From: Nemertoderma westbladi
Taxonomy: Eukaryota > Xenacoelomorpha > Nemertodermatida > Nemertodermatidae
DNA: 64,000 bases
NCBI GenBank assembly: GCA_032718475.1
Contig: JAUCBJ010001883.1
Coordinates: forward strand, 1 to 64,000
Direction: 5' to 3'
Below are positions 63,130 to 64,000 of the stretch, in pieces; within the stretch, counting starts at the first letter, position 1; each line of letters starts with the position of its first letter. The notes beneath the pieces are model-generated. The model was not told the DNA's origin, searched no databases, and was given only the letters and a program-made list of their open reading frames with translations. A program made the position numbers and the translations under genes.

Positions 63130-63565
63130 TAGGGATATAGGTTGTTTCAAAAAAAAATTATTACATTTTTTACAATGATTACTCAAAAAGCATTAAAACG
63201 CTTAAGACAAATTCGATTATTAAGTTTTAAAAATGTAAATCAAATCTCCCCATATCATAATAAACAACAATTATGCCTCCTGAATCGTTGTTTCCTATTT
63301 TATATCAACGTTTCCTGGCCTTACCTTATTTATAATAGTAAAATGTGTTATATAGGTTGTTTTAAAAAATATATATTTATCATGCGGTCTATACAAAACT
63401 GGGCATATAGGTGGTTTTGAAACGTTAAATATCTCAGTTATACGTGGGAGTATGGCCTTCTAAGTGTGTTAATCGGATTCAGAATACATTTTAAGATAAA
63501 GAAATGCAGAAATCTCCATTTCGGCAAAAATTGCATATAGGTGGTTTCTAAATGAATGGGACGAT
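63130..63565. repeat. Dispersed ATATAGGTKGTTT words
   Basis: A related word, ATATAGGT-G/T-GTTT followed by Y-DAAA-type sequence, recurs at about 63136, 63350, 63404 and 63536. The two short ORFs here (63142-63420 plus, 63438-63626 minus) show no domain. It might be the end repeat of a degenerate transposon. Confidence 0.4.
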
Positions 63566-63856
63566 ATGATACGTAAATGTTACTACATATCCAGTATGTA
63601 TAAGATAGTCCAGGTGGAGAGCGCAAATGGAGAATTTGCGCCGTGCGAGTGCATGGCCGACGGCGTTGTTGGCCATGTGGTATTGTTCTAGAATATTACA
63701 GTATTATTAATGCCATTTAAAGTTAAAAGTTAAAGCCCATGTTGCTGATGGAAAATAACAAATGCCTACCTTGATTTTGTTAAGGTCAGTTTTGTTTATA
63801 CTTGAAGGCTTACATATGTAAGTATACATGGGCATAATATTCCAAATACTTTTGTT

Positions 63857-63890
63857 GCGCCTGTCGATTCGTATAAATCGACAGGCGCAT
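63857..63890. repeat. 14-bp GC-rich stem-loop
   Basis: TGCGCCTGTCGATT and its exact complement flank the 6-nt loop CGTATA. It stands out from the AT-rich surroundings. No gene is adjacent, so a terminator role is unlikely in this genome. Confidence 0.8.
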
Positions 63891-64000
63891 AAACCCCCCC
63901 AATTTATATTACACGTGTATTATTATTTGTGGAAGCAACACATAACCCTAAGCTGGTGGAAGTGGATATCTTTTGGAACACAAAAGATATACCAGAGAAC

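Overview
The window is AT-rich nuclear DNA from a metazoan. No host gene with recognisable exons is visible. The content is retrotransposons, foldback and MITE-like DNA elements, and satellite DNA. BEL/Pao and Ty3 LTR retrotransposons, fragments of a FADD-type non-LTR element and frequent AGGCCTA and CCGGTACC words suggest an aquatic invertebrate. I cannot name the taxon from sequence alone.

Layout. 0-9.9 kb: foldback elements and near-perfect palindromes surround one intronless bacterial-type patatin phospholipase gene (2936-3838), whose reading frame breaks near its C-terminus. 9,995-28,358: an 18.4-kb BEL/Pao LTR retrotransposon on the minus strand, with about 99% identical LTRs and an ACACA target duplication. 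In transcription order it carries a coiled-coil ORF, a DUF1759-type Gag ORF, Pol (zinc knuckles, protease, RT, RNase H, integrase) split by three +1 shifts, and an intact 1241-codon ORF with three zinc knuckles where an env gene would normally lie. 28.5-32.2 kb: a 48-bp minisatellite of about 78 units with 240-bp higher-order repeats. 32.9-37.2 kb: pseudogene fragments of retroelement proteins and a non-LTR element. 39,255-48,016: an old, deleted plus-strand Ty3/gypsy element whose 5' LTR is split by a young, intact minus-strand Ty3/gypsy element (39,395-44,569). 49.3-52.9 kb: more non-LTR fragments and a MITE. 54.7-58.8 kb: a large foldback element with a 68-bp tandem core, interrupted by a truncated non-LTR retrotransposon. 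58.8-64 kb: mostly AT-rich sequence with one half-copy of an earlier MITE and another non-LTR fragment.

The strongest candidate for something undescribed is the BEL/Pao element. It has the extra intact 1241-aa ORF, a 16-bp near-palindromic motif recurring nine times across coding and non-coding parts in more than one reading frame, and a tRNA-derived Pol III-like unit (A box, B box, T6 terminator) inside each LTR. All functional statements are inference from sequence; nothing was searched or computed.
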